Of a DNA stretch of 38,271 bases, positions 7,039-15,252 are shown piece after piece (the first letter of the stretch is position 1; every line of letters begins with the position of its first letter). This DNA comes from an uncultured Lachnospiraceae bacterium (GTDB lineage Bacteria; Bacillota; Clostridia; Lachnospirales; Lachnospiraceae): assembly GCA_946491665.1 (NCBI GenBank), contig CAMLYL010000022.1:1-38271 (forward strand), given 5' to 3'. The notes beneath the pieces are model-generated. The model made no database searches, was not told the DNA's origin, and saw nothing but the letters and a program-made list of their open reading frames with translations. The translations under genes and the position numbers were made by a program.

Positions 7039-8562
7039 CTAATTCCGCCGCCACCCGGCAGGATATTTATTTTTTAAGGTGCCGTTCACTAATTTTCCCC
7101 AGCCCAGGGAGAAGCCCTGCACACAGACTAACTTCCAGCCTGCGGCGGAAATGGTTTCGCCGTCCGCCACAGGAATGGGCTCTCCGGCCAGATAACGGCG
7201 GATCCTGTCATCGTCGGGATCAAGATCCAGGCAGTCTGTGAACGTGTCAGCCGACAGGGTCATGGCAAAGGGCTGAGACGGTTCAAAACGGTCCTTTTTC
7301 AGATCCCCCAGGTACAGGCCGTTCCGCAGGAAATGCAGCCGGTGCGTGCCGGAGGGGAGGGCAGGGGAAAGGAAGACCTTTTCGCCCCGCAGTTCCAGAT
7401 TCTCCAGGGGGAGGTCTGTGTCTGTCTGTCTGAAAAATTCAGTGATCAGGGTCAGCTGCGCGTGGGAAAGCGCGGAGGAATTTCCGGTGTTTTCCGGCCG
7501 GCCGTTCCTTTTTTTCCCTGCTTTTTTCTTTTTAGATCTCCGGCCTTCGCGGTATAAACTCTGCGATATGTTTGCGGCACTTTCCGATGGACAGCAGGCA
7601 GGCTTTATGCGTTCCGGGATATTTTCTGCGTCCTGCCAGGCTTCTGGATTCGGTGCGCCTTTTTTCAGGAGAGCCAGGAAATGGCCTTCTCCCTGCATCC
7701 GATGCGGCCAGATCCGCACGCATTTGCGCAGGCTGGGATCGCCGTTTCCCCATTCCGGGTTCCCGGGGGCGAACCCTTCATATCCTTTTATCTCCATCAG
7801 CTGCATCTGCGGGAACTGCTCTAAGAGCCAGGAAATGGTTCCCTCATTTTCCACCGGAGAGAAGGTGCAGGTGGAGTACATCATGACGCCGCCTTCCCGC
7901 AGCATTTTTACAGCGTTGGCGGTGATGTCCTTCTGCTGGGCGGCGAAAAACGCGGGACGATCCGGCGTCCAGGTGCAGATCACCGCCTCGTCTTTGCGGA
8001 ACATGCCCTCGCCGGAGCAGGGGGCGTCCACAAGGACTTTGTCAAAATATCCTTCAAATACTTCTGCTAATTTCCCGGGAGTCTCGTTTGTCACCAGAAT
8101 ATTTCCGGAACCAAATAATTCCAGGTTGCGCAGCAGCGCTTTCGCCCGGGCGTTGCTGATGTCGTTGGCCACTAAGAGACCTTTGCCCTGAAGTCTGGCC
8201 GCTAATTCGGTGGATTTGCCGCCGGGAGCAGCGCAGAGATCCAGAACCCGCTCGCCGGGGGAGACATTCAGGCGGGAGGCCGGAGTCATGGCGCTGGGCT
8301 CCTGCAGGTAAAAGACGCCTGCGGCGTACAGAGGCGACGCGCCCATCCGCGTGCCTTCCGGGACAAAATAGCCGTTATGCACCCAGGGGATCGGTTCCCA
8401 GTCGCCCGGGGCGATCCGGGGAAACTGTTCCGGCGCGCATTTTAAAGTATTCACCCGCAGGCCGGACCGGCGGGGAGCCTGGTAGCTTTCGTAAAAAGAA
8501 TCAAATTCATCGCCCAGCTGAGCTCTCATTCTGCTTAAAAAGTCTTCCGGAAGACGGATCAT
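7039..8562 (-). CDS. RsmF/NOL1-NOP2-Sun family rRNA cytosine-C5 methyltransferase
   Basis: This is a 507-residue SAM-dependent RNA methyltransferase on the minus strand, convergent with the glucosidase (6 bases between stops). VLDLCAAPGGKS is the SAM-binding motif I. VDAPCSGEGMF (motif IV) and YSTCTFSPVENE (motif VI) carry the two cysteines of the m5C mechanism, one catalytic and one for product release. The N-terminal APRRSGLRVNTLK and the C-terminal ~150 residues with a PUA-like segment (HFLRNGLYLGDLKKDRFEPS) are typical of the YebU/RsmF branch, which methylates 16S rRNA. A basic linker (KKKKAGKKRNGR) joins the domains. Exact target cytosine(s) cannot be told from the sequence. Confidence 0.92.
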   Translation of the reverse strand: MIRLPEDFLSRMRAQLGDEFDSFYESYQAPRRSGLRVNTLKCAPEQFPRIAPGDWEPIPWVHNGYFVPEGTRMGASPLYAAGVFYLQEPSAMTPASRLNVSPGERVLDLCAAPGGKSTELAARLQGKGLLVANDISNARAKALLRNLELFGSGNILVTNETPGKLAEVFEGYFDKVLVDAPCSGEGMFRKDEAVICTWTPDRPAFFAAQQKDITANAVKMLREGGVMMYSTCTFSPVENEGTISWLLEQFPQMQLMEIKGYEGFAPGNPEWGNGDPSLRKCVRIWPHRMQGEGHFLALLKKGAPNPEAWQDAENIPERIKPACCPSESAANISQSLYREGRRSKKKKAGKKRNGRPENTGNSSALSHAQLTLITEFFRQTDTDLPLENLELRGEKVFLSPALPSGTHRLHFLRNGLYLGDLKKDRFEPSQPFAMTLSADTFTDCLDLDPDDDRIRRYLAGEPIPVADGETISAAGWKLVCVQGFSLGWGKLVNGTLKNKYPAGWRRN

Positions 8563-8690
8563 CTGTGGTTCCTCCCTGTACTGAAATCAACAATCATCAA
8601 AGGTGCTGACGCATCAGGCCGTAAATGTCTGACGCTTCCTGAAACAGTAATCCAAGGATACCATAAATCTGCAAAATTGCAAGATGGCGG

Positions 8691-8719
8691 TTGTGGAAAG
8701 CCCGGTCAGCCAGTATAAT
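8691..8719 (+). promoter_or_regulatory. Sigma-A promoter for tcdA
   Basis: TTGTGG (8691-8696), a 17-base spacer and TATAAT (8714-8719) lie 22 bases before the tcdA start, in the divergent gap to the rRNA methyltransferase gene. Confidence 0.65.
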
Positions 8720-8740
8720 GGTCTGTAAGGAGATGAACAG

Positions 8741-9460
8741 ATGACAGATCAGTTTTCAAGGACAAGGATGCTTCTGGGCAGTGAGAATATGCAGCGGCTG
8801 CGGCAGGCGAAGATAGCCGTTTTCGGAATTGGCGGCGTGGGAGGCTACACGGTGGAGGCGCTGGCGCGGACGGGGATCGGTTCGTTTGTGCTGGTGGATC
8901 ATGATACCGTATCCATAACGAACCTGAACCGTCAGATCATTGCCACGCACAAAACAGTGGGGCGGGGCAAGGCAGAGGTGATGAAGGAGCGGATCCTGGA
9001 GATCCAGCCGGAGGCAGAGGTGGAGATCCGCCCGTGTCTTTATCTGCCGGAAAACGCGGATACGTTTGATTTTTCGGAATATTCTTATGTGGTGGACGCG
9101 GTAGATACCGTCACTGCCAAGATTGAGATCATTCTGCGGGCACAGGCGGCAGGCGTCCCGGTGATCAGCAGTATGGGAACCGGGAACAAACTGGATCCGG
9201 CGCAGTTTGCGGTGACGGATATTTACAAAACGAGTATGTGTCCGCTGGCAAAGGTCATGCGGCATGAACTGAAAAAACGGGGCGTGAAGCATCTGAAGGT
9301 GGTGTATTCCCCGGAGAAGCCGCTGCAGCCGGCGGAGGATACCGGGGAAAAAACGGCTGGCAGGCGTTCCCTGCCGGGAAGCGTGGCTTTTGTGCCGTCA
9401 GTGGCCGGGCTGCTCCTGGCGTCAGAGGTGGTGAAGGATCTGTGCCGTTTCGCACCGTGA
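8741..9460 (+). CDS. tcdA: tRNA threonylcarbamoyladenosine dehydratase (TcdA/CsdL)
   Basis: This is a 239-residue ThiF/E1-like ATP-dependent enzyme that cyclises t6A37 of tRNA to ct6A. The start QFSRTRMLLGSENMQRL is typical of TcdA. The Rossmann nucleotide-binding motif is VFGIGGVGGYTVEAL, followed by LVDHDTVSITNLNRQI (adenylation residues Asp, Asn, Arg). VVDAVDTVTAKIEII and SSMGTGNKLDP are also characteristic of this subgroup and distinguish it from ThiF and MoeB. The length matches the family. It acts in the cytoplasm on tRNA and normally relies on a CsdA/CsdE-like partner in some species; none is seen here. ATG 8741 follows AAGGAG. Confidence 0.93.
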   Translation: MTDQFSRTRMLLGSENMQRLRQAKIAVFGIGGVGGYTVEALARTGIGSFVLVDHDTVSITNLNRQIIATHKTVGRGKAEVMKERILEIQPEAEVEIRPCLYLPENADTFDFSEYSYVVDAVDTVTAKIEIILRAQAAGVPVISSMGTGNKLDPAQFAVTDIYKTSMCPLAKVMRHELKKRGVKHLKVVYSPEKPLQPAEDTGEKTAGRRSLPGSVAFVPSVAGLLLASEVVKDLCRFAP

Positions 9461-9462
9461 AA

Positions 9463-9491
9463 TTGACATTGCCCCCGTCAGAGGATAAAAT
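9463..9491 (+). promoter_or_regulatory. Sigma-A promoter upstream of the membrane-anchored unknown
   Basis: A perfect TTGACA (9463-9468), 17-base spacer and TAAAAT (9486-9491) begin right after the tcdA stop codon and probably drive the next two genes. Confidence 0.7.
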
Positions 9492-9535
9492 AGAGGGGCA
9501 GCAGGAACAGCGAAAGAGGATGGGGAGGACAGGGT

Positions 9536-9940
9536 ATGGTTTCCGTAATTATCGTAATCATTGTTATCGCAGCCGTGATTTTTCAGTCATGGCGCAAATC
9601 AGCCGGGAAAAGGGAAAAGAGCGGGCCTCAGGATCCGGCGCGCACTGCGCAGACGTCGTACAGAACAGACGACAGGGTGCGGAAAACACCGAAGAAATCT
9701 TCAGCGGCGGCATCCGTTCCCCGCAGGAAAGCAGAGCCAAAGGAAAATATTCTCACTGCGGCGAAAGAAAATACCCTGGAGGTGGCGGTGGGAAATGACC
9801 TGGATGCCATTGTGTCCGAACAGCTGATGGATAACGTATATGATGTGATGGTGAAGGGACCGAAGGATACACTGACCTTTTCCAGAGATTTTGTGGCAGA
9901 AGCTACGGATATGCTGAACCGCTATACGACACTTCCGTAA
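9536..9940 (+). CDS. Small single-pass membrane protein of unknown function
   Basis: This is a 134-residue protein starting at ATG 9536 behind GGGGAGGAC. Residues 2-17 (VSVIIVIIVIAAVIFQ) form one N-terminal transmembrane helix, followed by a long basic, Ser/Pro/Lys-rich linker (to ~80) that is probably disordered. A conserved-looking acidic C-terminal segment follows (LDAIVSEQLMDNVYDVMVKG and about 25 more residues). I do not recognise the family. The positive charge after the helix predicts the soluble part is cytoplasmic. It has its own promoter and lies 67 bases before the DUF1653 gene, so the two may be co-transcribed. Confidence 0.7.
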   Translation: MVSVIIVIIVIAAVIFQSWRKSAGKREKSGPQDPARTAQTSYRTDDRVRKTPKKSSAAASVPRRKAEPKENILTAAKENTLEVAVGNDLDAIVSEQLMDNVYDVMVKGPKDTLTFSRDFVAEATDMLNRYTTLP

Positions 9941-10007
9941 CGGCGGCCGCAATCTCTGCCCGGGGCTGTCTGCAGTGCAGAAAGATAGAAGAAAAGAGGT
10001 AATGGCC

Positions 10008-10601
10008 ATGGCGCAGGGAAGTCCCATGCCGGGAGAAAAGTATTTACATTTTAAGAATAAGCTGTATCAGGTGATCGCGGTGGCGTATCATTCCGAGACA
10101 ATGGAGAGGTACGTTGTTTATCAGGCCCTGTACGGAGATTTCAAGGTTTTTATCCGTCCCTATGATATGTTCATCAGCGAGGTGGATCATGAAAAATATC
10201 CTCAGGTAACACAGAAATACCGTTTCCGTTATCTGGATCCGTCGGAGACGGAGAGCGGTTCCGGGCCATCGGAAGAAAATGCGCCGGATGCGGGTGCAGC
10301 GCCGCAACCGGCGGAAGAAGTGAAGCGTGATCCGGATAATGATAATATGCAGGAGGATGCGGCGGAGCAGCAGGAAAGTCATCTGAATCCATGGCTGGAT
10401 AAGATTCTGGATGCTTCCTCCTTTGATGAGAAATACAAGATTGTCTGTGACATGCAGAATGAAGTCACAGATAAGCTGATTGACGATATTGCGGTAGTGA
10501 TGGATCTGGCGATCCCCGAGGGGGATCTGAAGGAGCGCTACGCACAGCTGAAATACTGTATCCGTACCAGACAGAAATACGAGTCGGGACGTCTGAGGTA
10601 A
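10008..10601 (+). CDS. DUF1653 domain protein
   Basis: This protein has 197 residues from ATG 10008, chosen because AGAGG at 9995-9999 lies 8 bases upstream; ATG 10002 is too close to it. Residues ~8-75 (YLHFKNKLYQVIAVAYHSET, VVYQALYGDFKVFIRP, MFISEVD) are a DUF1653 domain, a small beta-rich domain common in Firmicutes and Proteobacteria with no established function. A Pro/Glu-rich acidic linker (~82-125) leads to a helical C-terminal region (LNPWLDKILDASSFDEKYK) that I do not recognise. No catalytic residues are evident. DUF1653 call is firm; role unknown. Confidence 0.85.
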   Translation: MAQGSPMPGEKYLHFKNKLYQVIAVAYHSETMERYVVYQALYGDFKVFIRPYDMFISEVDHEKYPQVTQKYRFRYLDPSETESGSGPSEENAPDAGAAPQPAEEVKRDPDNDNMQEDAAEQQESHLNPWLDKILDASSFDEKYKIVCDMQNEVTDKLIDDIAVVMDLAIPEGDLKERYAQLKYCIRTRQKYESGRLR

Positions 10602-10610
10602 AAGACGATT

Positions 10611-10635
10611 CCGCCGGGCGCGGAAGCTCCGGCGG
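10611..10635. terminator. Candidate hairpin between convergent genes
   Basis: CCGCCGG and CCGGCGG form a 7-bp GC-rich stem in the gap between the DUF1653 gene and the convergent CYTH gene. No T-run follows on either strand, so terminator function is uncertain. Confidence 0.35.
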
Positions 10636-10676
10636 TCAGAGATCCGGCAGCAGAAACATCCGGTACGGAGTGCAGA

Positions 10677-11144
10677 TTACAGTTCTTCGTTTGAGGGATC
10701 ATATCCGTACTGGCTGATGTAGCTGTTATGATAATAGCGGGAAAATGTCACATCCCGGGAGAACCATTCCGGAGGAGTGAAGGCACGGGCCTCTTCCTCA
10801 GAAGGAAATTCAACTTCGGCCAGGATCAGAGGCGCTGCGTCCTGTTCAAAAATATCAAGTTCGATGGTATATTTTCCGAAAGGAATGCAGTATCGTTTTT
10901 TGGATATATAAATTCCGTCCGTTTTGGTCTTCAGGTGTTCATATGCGGCAGCCGTCAGAGGAAGATTGTATTCTTCGCGGCTCATCATTCCGCCGGATTT
11001 GTAAGTGAGGATATAAGTGTCATCCTGTCTGCGGATGCGGACTACAGGCTGGGTGCAGAGATATCCCTGTTCGATCTGATGAAAGGGATAGTCATCCAGG
11101 TTTTCGGGTAGCTTTGATATTAAAAATTTGCGTTCGATTTCCAT
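10677..11144 (-). CDS. CYTH-domain protein (triphosphate tunnel metalloenzyme)
   Basis: This 155-residue protein starts with MEIERKFLI, the ExExK signature of CYTH/triphosphate tunnel enzymes. The ATG at 11144 (minus strand) is chosen because AAGGAGA lies directly upstream. An in-frame extension to 11201 has no such site. Alternating charged residues along the strands that line the tunnel are visible: VVRIRRQ, ILTYKSGG, SREEYNLPL, SKKRYCIPF, YTIELDIFE and LILAEVEF. Family members hydrolyse tripolyphosphate, thiamine triphosphate or nucleoside triphosphates, or rarely make cAMP. In short bacterial forms like this, inorganic triphosphatase is the commonest activity, but that is inference. It is monocistronic and divergent from the DJ-1 gene. 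Confidence 0.88.
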   Translation of the reverse strand: MEIERKFLISKLPENLDDYPFHQIEQGYLCTQPVVRIRRQDDTYILTYKSGGMMSREEYNLPLTAAAYEHLKTKTDGIYISKKRYCIPFGKYTIELDIFEQDAAPLILAEVEFPSEEEARAFTPPEWFSRDVTFSRYYHNSYISQYGYDPSNEEL

Positions 11145-11314
11145 GTGATGTCTCCTTAAAAACTGAAAATTTTCTCCGGAACCGCGGCGGCGGTTTTTCA
11201 TCTCACGGGAAAGTTCCGTTTGTGGAATGAAAACGTTTCGCGGGCAGGAGTCTTTTTATTAGTCAGTATAAAACAAAACAGTAAAAGAAAAAAGAGGAAA
11301 GAGAGGAATTTCTT

Positions 11315-11857
11315 ATGAGCAAAGCAGCAGTTCTTGTGATTGACGGCGTAGAAGAAGTAGAATGCCTGACGGTGGTGGATTTCTGCAGAAGAGCGGGGAT
11401 CGAAGTAACTACGGTTTCCGTGACCGGAAGCAGGCAGGTGAAGGGAAGCCATGATGTGATTTTCCACACAGATGATGTTTTCGCTGATGTGAATTTTGAT
11501 GACTTTGACGCAGTTGTTTATCCCGGCGGTCCGGGAACGGCGGCCCTGGGCCAGGCGGAAGGTACGAGAGAGCTGGCGGAGAAGTTCCTCACTGAAGGCA
11601 AACTTGTGGCAGCGATCTGTGCCGCTCCGGGCATGCTTTCTGAGACCGGACTTCTGAAAGGCAAAACAGCGACAGGCTATCCGGGATGCAAGCCGGAAGG
11701 CGGAGCTGCATGGACGGAAAATCTGACAGAGTCCGACGGCAATCTGATTACCGGAAAGGGTCCCGGCGCCGCGCCGTATTTTGCCCTGGAGATTATCCGG
11801 TATCTGGAGGGAGAAGCGAAAGCGAAGGAGATCCATGCTTCTACTATGATGCCGTAA
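11315..11857 (+). CDS. DJ-1/PfpI family protein
   Basis: This is a 180-residue cytoplasmic protein with ATG at 11315 behind AGAGAGG. The N-terminal AAVLVIDGVEEVECLTVVD carries the conserved Glu that contacts the active cysteine. DAVVYPGGPG and VAAICAAPGML give the nucleophile elbow with the reactive Cys (equivalent to Cys106 of human DJ-1). HASTMMP closes the protein like the DJ-1 subgroup. Proteins of this type act as glutathione-independent glyoxalases or deglycase-like stress proteins; which applies here is not known. The frame after its stop runs directly into an ABC transporter fragment, which marks the edge of a rearranged region. Confidence 0.9.
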   Translation: MSKAAVLVIDGVEEVECLTVVDFCRRAGIEVTTVSVTGSRQVKGSHDVIFHTDDVFADVNFDDFDAVVYPGGPGTAALGQAEGTRELAEKFLTEGKLVAAICAAPGMLSETGLLKGKTATGYPGCKPEGGAAWTENLTESDGNLITGKGPGAAPYFALEIIRYLEGEAKAKEIHASTMMP

Positions 11858-11860
11858 AGC

Positions 11861-12037
11861 AGACTTCCTGTAAGAAAATACAGTCTTGGTATGAGGCAGC
11901 GCCCGGGAATTGCTCAGGCTGTTATGGAGGATCCTGACCTTCTGGTTCTGGATGAACCTTTTTATGGATTGGATGAGGATGGCGTGCAGTTGGTGCGAAC
12001 TATTTTGAAGGAGAAGAGGGAGCAGGAAAATACTTAA
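11861..12037 (+). pseudogene. Fragment of an ABC transporter ATPase
   Basis: Directly after the DJ-1 stop, in the same frame, 58 codons encode [20 protein letters not shown] and [17 protein letters not shown], ending at TAA 12035-12037. These are the ABC signature region (normally YSLGMxQRLGIA, with Pro here instead of Leu), Walker B and the D-loop of a BcrA/antibiotic-peptide-type exporter ATPase. Walker A and the Q-loop upstream, and the H-loop downstream, are missing. It is therefore a both-ends-truncated remnant and not a working transporter. ATG 11891 could start a 48-residue peptide, but it has no ribosome binding site. Confidence 0.75.
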
Positions 12038-12358
12038 AGAATGTTTTTGCGGAGAATATTTTCAAATAAGCAATATGGTCAATAATAAAAACAAAAAATG
12101 AATATTCAGAAAAAAAAGATGAAATGGAACAGATTGCTGACAGTTTTGTTTTGTCTTTTTTTTGTGATTTTTGGTAAAATGTGAAATATAAAACAGCCGT
12201 ATCACTTGAATTTGGGGAGTGGTTGAGTTTGTATTGCTTTCATTAGATTAGAGTGGGTACTAGATAAAGCGATTAACTGCATGATCAGTGGGGTAACCAT
12301 TCCAGGCCCACAGCTGCTAAATCTATAAGAAAAATTGAATACAGGAGGGGGATAAAAC
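12038..12358. other. AT-rich intergenic region with a possible promoter
   Basis: There are 321 bases between the ABC fragment and the first exported protein. A possible promoter is TTGTCT (12151-12156), 18 bases, TAAAAT (12175-12180), with ~175 bases of leader before the next ATG, which has a strong GGAGGGGG site. The leader holds a stretch of ~32 open codons (near 12231-12329) with no ribosome binding site. I see no recognisable riboswitch or RNA gene. Confidence 0.4.
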
Positions 12359-13066
12359 ATGAAGAAAATACTGTCTGTTTTAATTGTATTCATATTCGGA
12401 GCTGCTTTGTTTGGAGTATCTATATTTTCAAAACAAAATGTAGAGACTGAATTGGAGGGTAATGATTCAATAAGCGATTATAGCGAAGTATTAGCGGAAA
12501 ATTATAAAGTTATAAATGAGTTTTATGAGGAATCATTTTCAGAAAATGGTTTGGATAAAGAGCAGTATCATGCATATAAGAAAATGGATAATACTTACGC
12601 AGTAGGAAAGAATATTGCGATTTCAAATGAGGAGATTCAGCAATATGCAGATTTTTACACGAATGAAGGATATTCAGAGGAAGAAGCATATGCTGCGGCA
12701 CGGAAAGATGCAGAAGAAAGAAATGCGTTATATGTTGAGGCAATGAAGAATGGTTATTCTGTAACGGATGACGAAGTATATGAATGGCTGGATGAACTGC
12801 GGGCCGGATTAGAGGAGGATACGACAGGCGTTTATCAGGCTGCAATGGAAGGATTTGAATCAGAAGAGGCATATTGGGATTTTGAATTTGAAGTTTATAA
12901 GATAGATCTTCCTATCCAGAAATACGTTTCTGCAAAGGAACAGGAATTTTATAAAAATAATCCGGAAGCATCAGAAACTGATATACCCTATAATTCTTGG
13001 CATGATGCTTTTGAAGAATTGAAGGAAGAGTTGGCTTCAGCGCAGAATTTTCAGGTTTTACATTAA
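12359..13066 (+). CDS. Exported protein with SurA-N-like helical region
   Basis: This is a 235-residue protein with ATG at 12359 behind AGGAGGGGG. MKKILSVLIVFIFGAALFGV is a signal peptide or N-terminal anchor with no lipobox Cys. The middle (AISNEEIQQYADFYTNEGYS, AAARKDAEERNALYVEAMKN, YSVTDDEVYEWLDELR) has the pattern of the SurA/PrsA N-terminal chaperone domain: a helix with many Glu/Ala, then a 'xGxxVTDxEV' turn. The rest is acidic and helical. No PpiC isomerase domain follows. It may assist secretion or sense something outside the cell; this is inference. Together with the next gene it is more AT-rich than the flanking housekeeping genes. Confidence 0.75.
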   Translation: MKKILSVLIVFIFGAALFGVSIFSKQNVETELEGNDSISDYSEVLAENYKVINEFYEESFSENGLDKEQYHAYKKMDNTYAVGKNIAISNEEIQQYADFYTNEGYSEEEAYAAARKDAEERNALYVEAMKNGYSVTDDEVYEWLDELRAGLEEDTTGVYQAAMEGFESEEAYWDFEFEVYKIDLPIQKYVSAKEQEFYKNNPEASETDIPYNSWHDAFEELKEELASAQNFQVLH

Positions 13067-13190
13067 TTTGAGGGCAGTATGAAACTTTTTTTGTAAGTAT
13101 GCTGCAAAATATTCTTCTATGATAAAATTTAGCTCATAGGAGGGCCTTTAAAGATATGCAGAAGTGTATTTTTGAATGAGGAGAACGGTT

Positions 13191-14522
13191 ATGAAAAAAA
13201 GTTGTTTTCTAATGTTTATTATGGGAGTTTTTTTGGTCGGGATTTGCGGATGTGCAGGGACTGAAAGAAACAGTGCTGCAACCGGCAGCGGCAATAAAAT
13301 AAATACCGAGACGGAGATTTCTTATGATGTTGAAGGATATAAAGAACGTCTTCAGCAAAAGCGAGTACCTTTTACCGATTATGCGGATCAGTATGCGGAT
13401 GATGTGAGCGCAGTGATTGCTGCAGAATATCAGCTGCTGCATTTTGATCAGGCGGTGTTTGGCGAATTCCCGAATACAGATAAAGTGTCTCTTTTGAAAG
13501 CGGATGACAGGAACATTACTGCAGAGGAAAGTATTGATATTGTAAAGGGATGGCTGAAAAATATTTGGAAAACGGACGATGTAAATCTGGAAACCGAGTT
13601 GGGGGTTCTGAATTTCAATATTGATACCAGCGGGGATGAGTCGGTTGTTGAGACTGCAGATGGCACAAAGTATCCGCTGGTGTATCCTCATATTACGGAA
13701 TTAATGTCCGGCGAGGGAGTCTTTCTCGACAGGGATGATTGCTATATTGTAATTGGGGATGATGGAATCGGAGAGATGAGTGATGGAAAAGTGAGCCGGT
13801 ATCTGAATGAAAACGGGATTTCTGCCAGGGCGGCCGATGTTTTGTTTATGGAACAATTGGGAACTGAAATCGTATCCGGAGACACAGAAGAACTGGGGGA
13901 AGAAGTGTATCCGCTGATAAATGAGGAGCTGACAATTGGAGAGGGTGCGGATATCGCAGAAAAATACTTTTCGCAGGGAACGCCCTATGCATGGACAGAA
14001 GAGCTGCAGTCCAGAGCATCCGAGGTAACGGTGTATCAGGTAGAAGATGTATATTGTTATGAATTCGATATGACAAGATATTACTGTGGAGTTCCGGTTG
14101 TGCGGACAGAATCCGGAACGTATCAATTTGATGGCAATTATTATGTGGCGGGAGATTCGAAAAAAGCGTATGTGGCAGACGGGGAAAGTGTGACAGCATA
14201 CCGTGGGACAAATGACGGAGAACCGTTGATTCCGCTGGTGACAGAGGAGGAACTTCTTTGTTTGCCCGATGCGGTGGGGATCCTGGATGAAAATTTGGCT
14301 TCTCAGCTGAATGTATCTGTAAATTTGGTTGAATTTGTATATCTCCCTCTTGGATTTGAGGACTCTTCCAATACGGATGAAGAAATTTTTTTCCCGTGTT
14401 GGAGATTTGAAGGTTTTAACAGTGTTAAAAATGAAACTATGGAGTTATATGTCGATGCATTGACTGGAGATGTATACTATTATACATTCTCCCCGGAGAA
14501 TACCGGATATCATGCAGAGTAG
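13191..14522 (+). CDS. Predicted lipoprotein of unknown function
   Basis: This is a 443-residue protein. ATG 13191 is preferred over 13176 because GAGGAG lies just before it. The N-terminus MKKSCFLMFIMGVFLVGICG ends at a plausible lipobox (I-C-G-Cys21), so the mature protein would be tethered to the outer face of the membrane. The rest is acidic and rich in Tyr, Glu and Asp, without repeats or membrane segments. A C-terminal stretch (TMELYVDALTGDVYYYTFSP) resembles PepSY/YpeB-type 'VDAxTGxVxxY' endings. No function can be assigned. It lies 124 bases after the SurA-like gene and ends at a strong terminator, so the two form a small pair. Confidence 0.75.
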   Translation: MKKSCFLMFIMGVFLVGICGCAGTERNSAATGSGNKINTETEISYDVEGYKERLQQKRVPFTDYADQYADDVSAVIAAEYQLLHFDQAVFGEFPNTDKVSLLKADDRNITAEESIDIVKGWLKNIWKTDDVNLETELGVLNFNIDTSGDESVVETADGTKYPLVYPHITELMSGEGVFLDRDDCYIVIGDDGIGEMSDGKVSRYLNENGISARAADVLFMEQLGTEIVSGDTEELGEEVYPLINEELTIGEGADIAEKYFSQGTPYAWTEELQSRASEVTVYQVEDVYCYEFDMTRYYCGVPVVRTESGTYQFDGNYYVAGDSKKAYVADGESVTAYRGTNDGEPLIPLVTEEELLCLPDAVGILDENLASQLNVSVNLVEFVYLPLGFEDSSNTDEEIFFPCWRFEGFNSVKNETMELYVDALTGDVYYYTFSPENTGYHAE

Positions 14523-14601
14523 ATATTAGAAAGCAGTGTGAAGAAGAATAAGATTGCTTCTGCCAGTGTTTTTATGAGATTTAAAGGATATTCGGAAGCA
14601 G

Positions 14602-14648
14602 AAAAACTGCCGTCTTATGATTTTGTTCATAAAACGGCAGTTTTTTTG
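14602..14648. terminator. Strong bidirectional terminator
   Basis: ACTGCCGTCTTATGA and TCATAAAACGGCAGT form a 15-bp stem (one mismatch) with loop TTTTGT. It is flanked by AAAAA on the left and TTTTTTT on the right, so it can terminate both the lipoprotein gene and the convergent spore-protein gene. Confidence 0.85.
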
Positions 14649-14750
14649 CTACCCTATTTTACAGGGGTTATTTGGAATTTATGGTTATTGTTTTTGCAGC
14701 ACAGAATACAATTTCCTTAGCTTTTTATAACCATTCATCTTCAGATCAGA

Positions 14751-14966
14751 TTACTCCTGGCCGGACATCTGCTCTTCCTGTCTCTTGATCATCTTTCTGA
14801 CCATTTCACCGCCGATGGAACCAGCCTGACGGGAAGTAAGATCACCATTGTAACCGTCTTTTAAAGGTACTCCAAGCTCGGATGCTACCTCCTGTTTGAA
14901 ACGGTTCATAGCGCCTTTTGCTTCCGGCACTGTCATCTTAGATGCGCTCTTAGAAGAATCACTCAT
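14751..14966 (-). CDS. Alpha/beta-type small acid-soluble spore protein (SASP)
   Basis: This is a 71-residue protein on the minus strand with GGAGGTG before its ATG. It carries both SASP signatures: AMNRFKQEVASELGVPL in the first half, and GYNGDLTSRQAGSIGGEMVR with a short Lys/Arg-rich end in the second. The GPR protease cleavage site lies in the FKQEVASELG segment. The protein coats spore DNA, protects it from UV and heat, and is degraded at germination. It shows the host forms endospores or descends from a spore former. It should be expressed in the forespore under sigma-G/F, but the visible upstream promoter looks sigma-A-like. Confidence 0.95.
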   Translation of the reverse strand: MSDSSKSASKMTVPEAKGAMNRFKQEVASELGVPLKDGYNGDLTSRQAGSIGGEMVRKMIKRQEEQMSGQE

Positions 14967-14994
14967 GTTTTTACACCTCCGTAAATAAGTCTTC

Positions 14995-15024
14995 TCTATA
15001 GTAAAGACAGATTGCTTTTTTCAA
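14995..15024 (-). promoter_or_regulatory. Possible promoter of the SASP gene
   Basis: On the minus strand TTGAAA (15024-15019), 18 bases and TATAGA (15000-14995) precede the SASP gene. This fits a vegetative-type promoter; a clear sigma-G box was not found. Confidence 0.35.
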
Positions 15025-15196
15025 AACAGATCAGCTTTGATTTCGGTTTTTCAACCGTTAATCATTTCCCTTCGTTTTGAGCAAAGCTAACTGTCTTGTT
15101 CCTAGTATTGTCCGAGAGCGAAAATATATAAGTGGGAATTTTTTCTAGTGGGGTTTAATAGAAAAATATGATCAAAAGTTCCGTTGACAAAATGAC

Positions 15197-15227
15197 TTGC
15201 GGACATAAAACTAGATTTTGCGGACAT
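15197..15227 (+). promoter_or_regulatory. LytTR-type direct repeat operator of the lanthipeptide operon
   Basis: Two identical copies of TTGCGGACAT lie at 15197-15206 and 15218-15227, 21 bp apart (two helical turns). This is the geometry bound by dimers of LytTR-domain regulators such as AgrA. The downstream copy ends right where the -35 element would be, typical of activator-dependent promoters. The likely binder is the LytTR regulator encoded 52 bases downstream. Confidence 0.75.
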
Positions 15228-15252
15228 TACTGTTATTACTATTAAAAAATGT

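Noticed and set aside
11861..12037. The ABC ATPase fragment as the missing lanthipeptide exporter (LanT)
   Set aside because: It lies 3 kb before the operon, lacks Walker A and any membrane or C39 peptidase domain, and matches BcrA-type ATPases, not LanT.
12231..12329. Open stretch of ~32 codons in the leader of the 12359 gene
   Set aside because: No start codon with a ribosome binding site and no similarity I recognise; listed only within the intergenic note.
14538..14720. 60-codon ORF after the lipoprotein gene
   Set aside because: It runs through the strong terminator at 14602-14648 and lacks a ribosome binding site.
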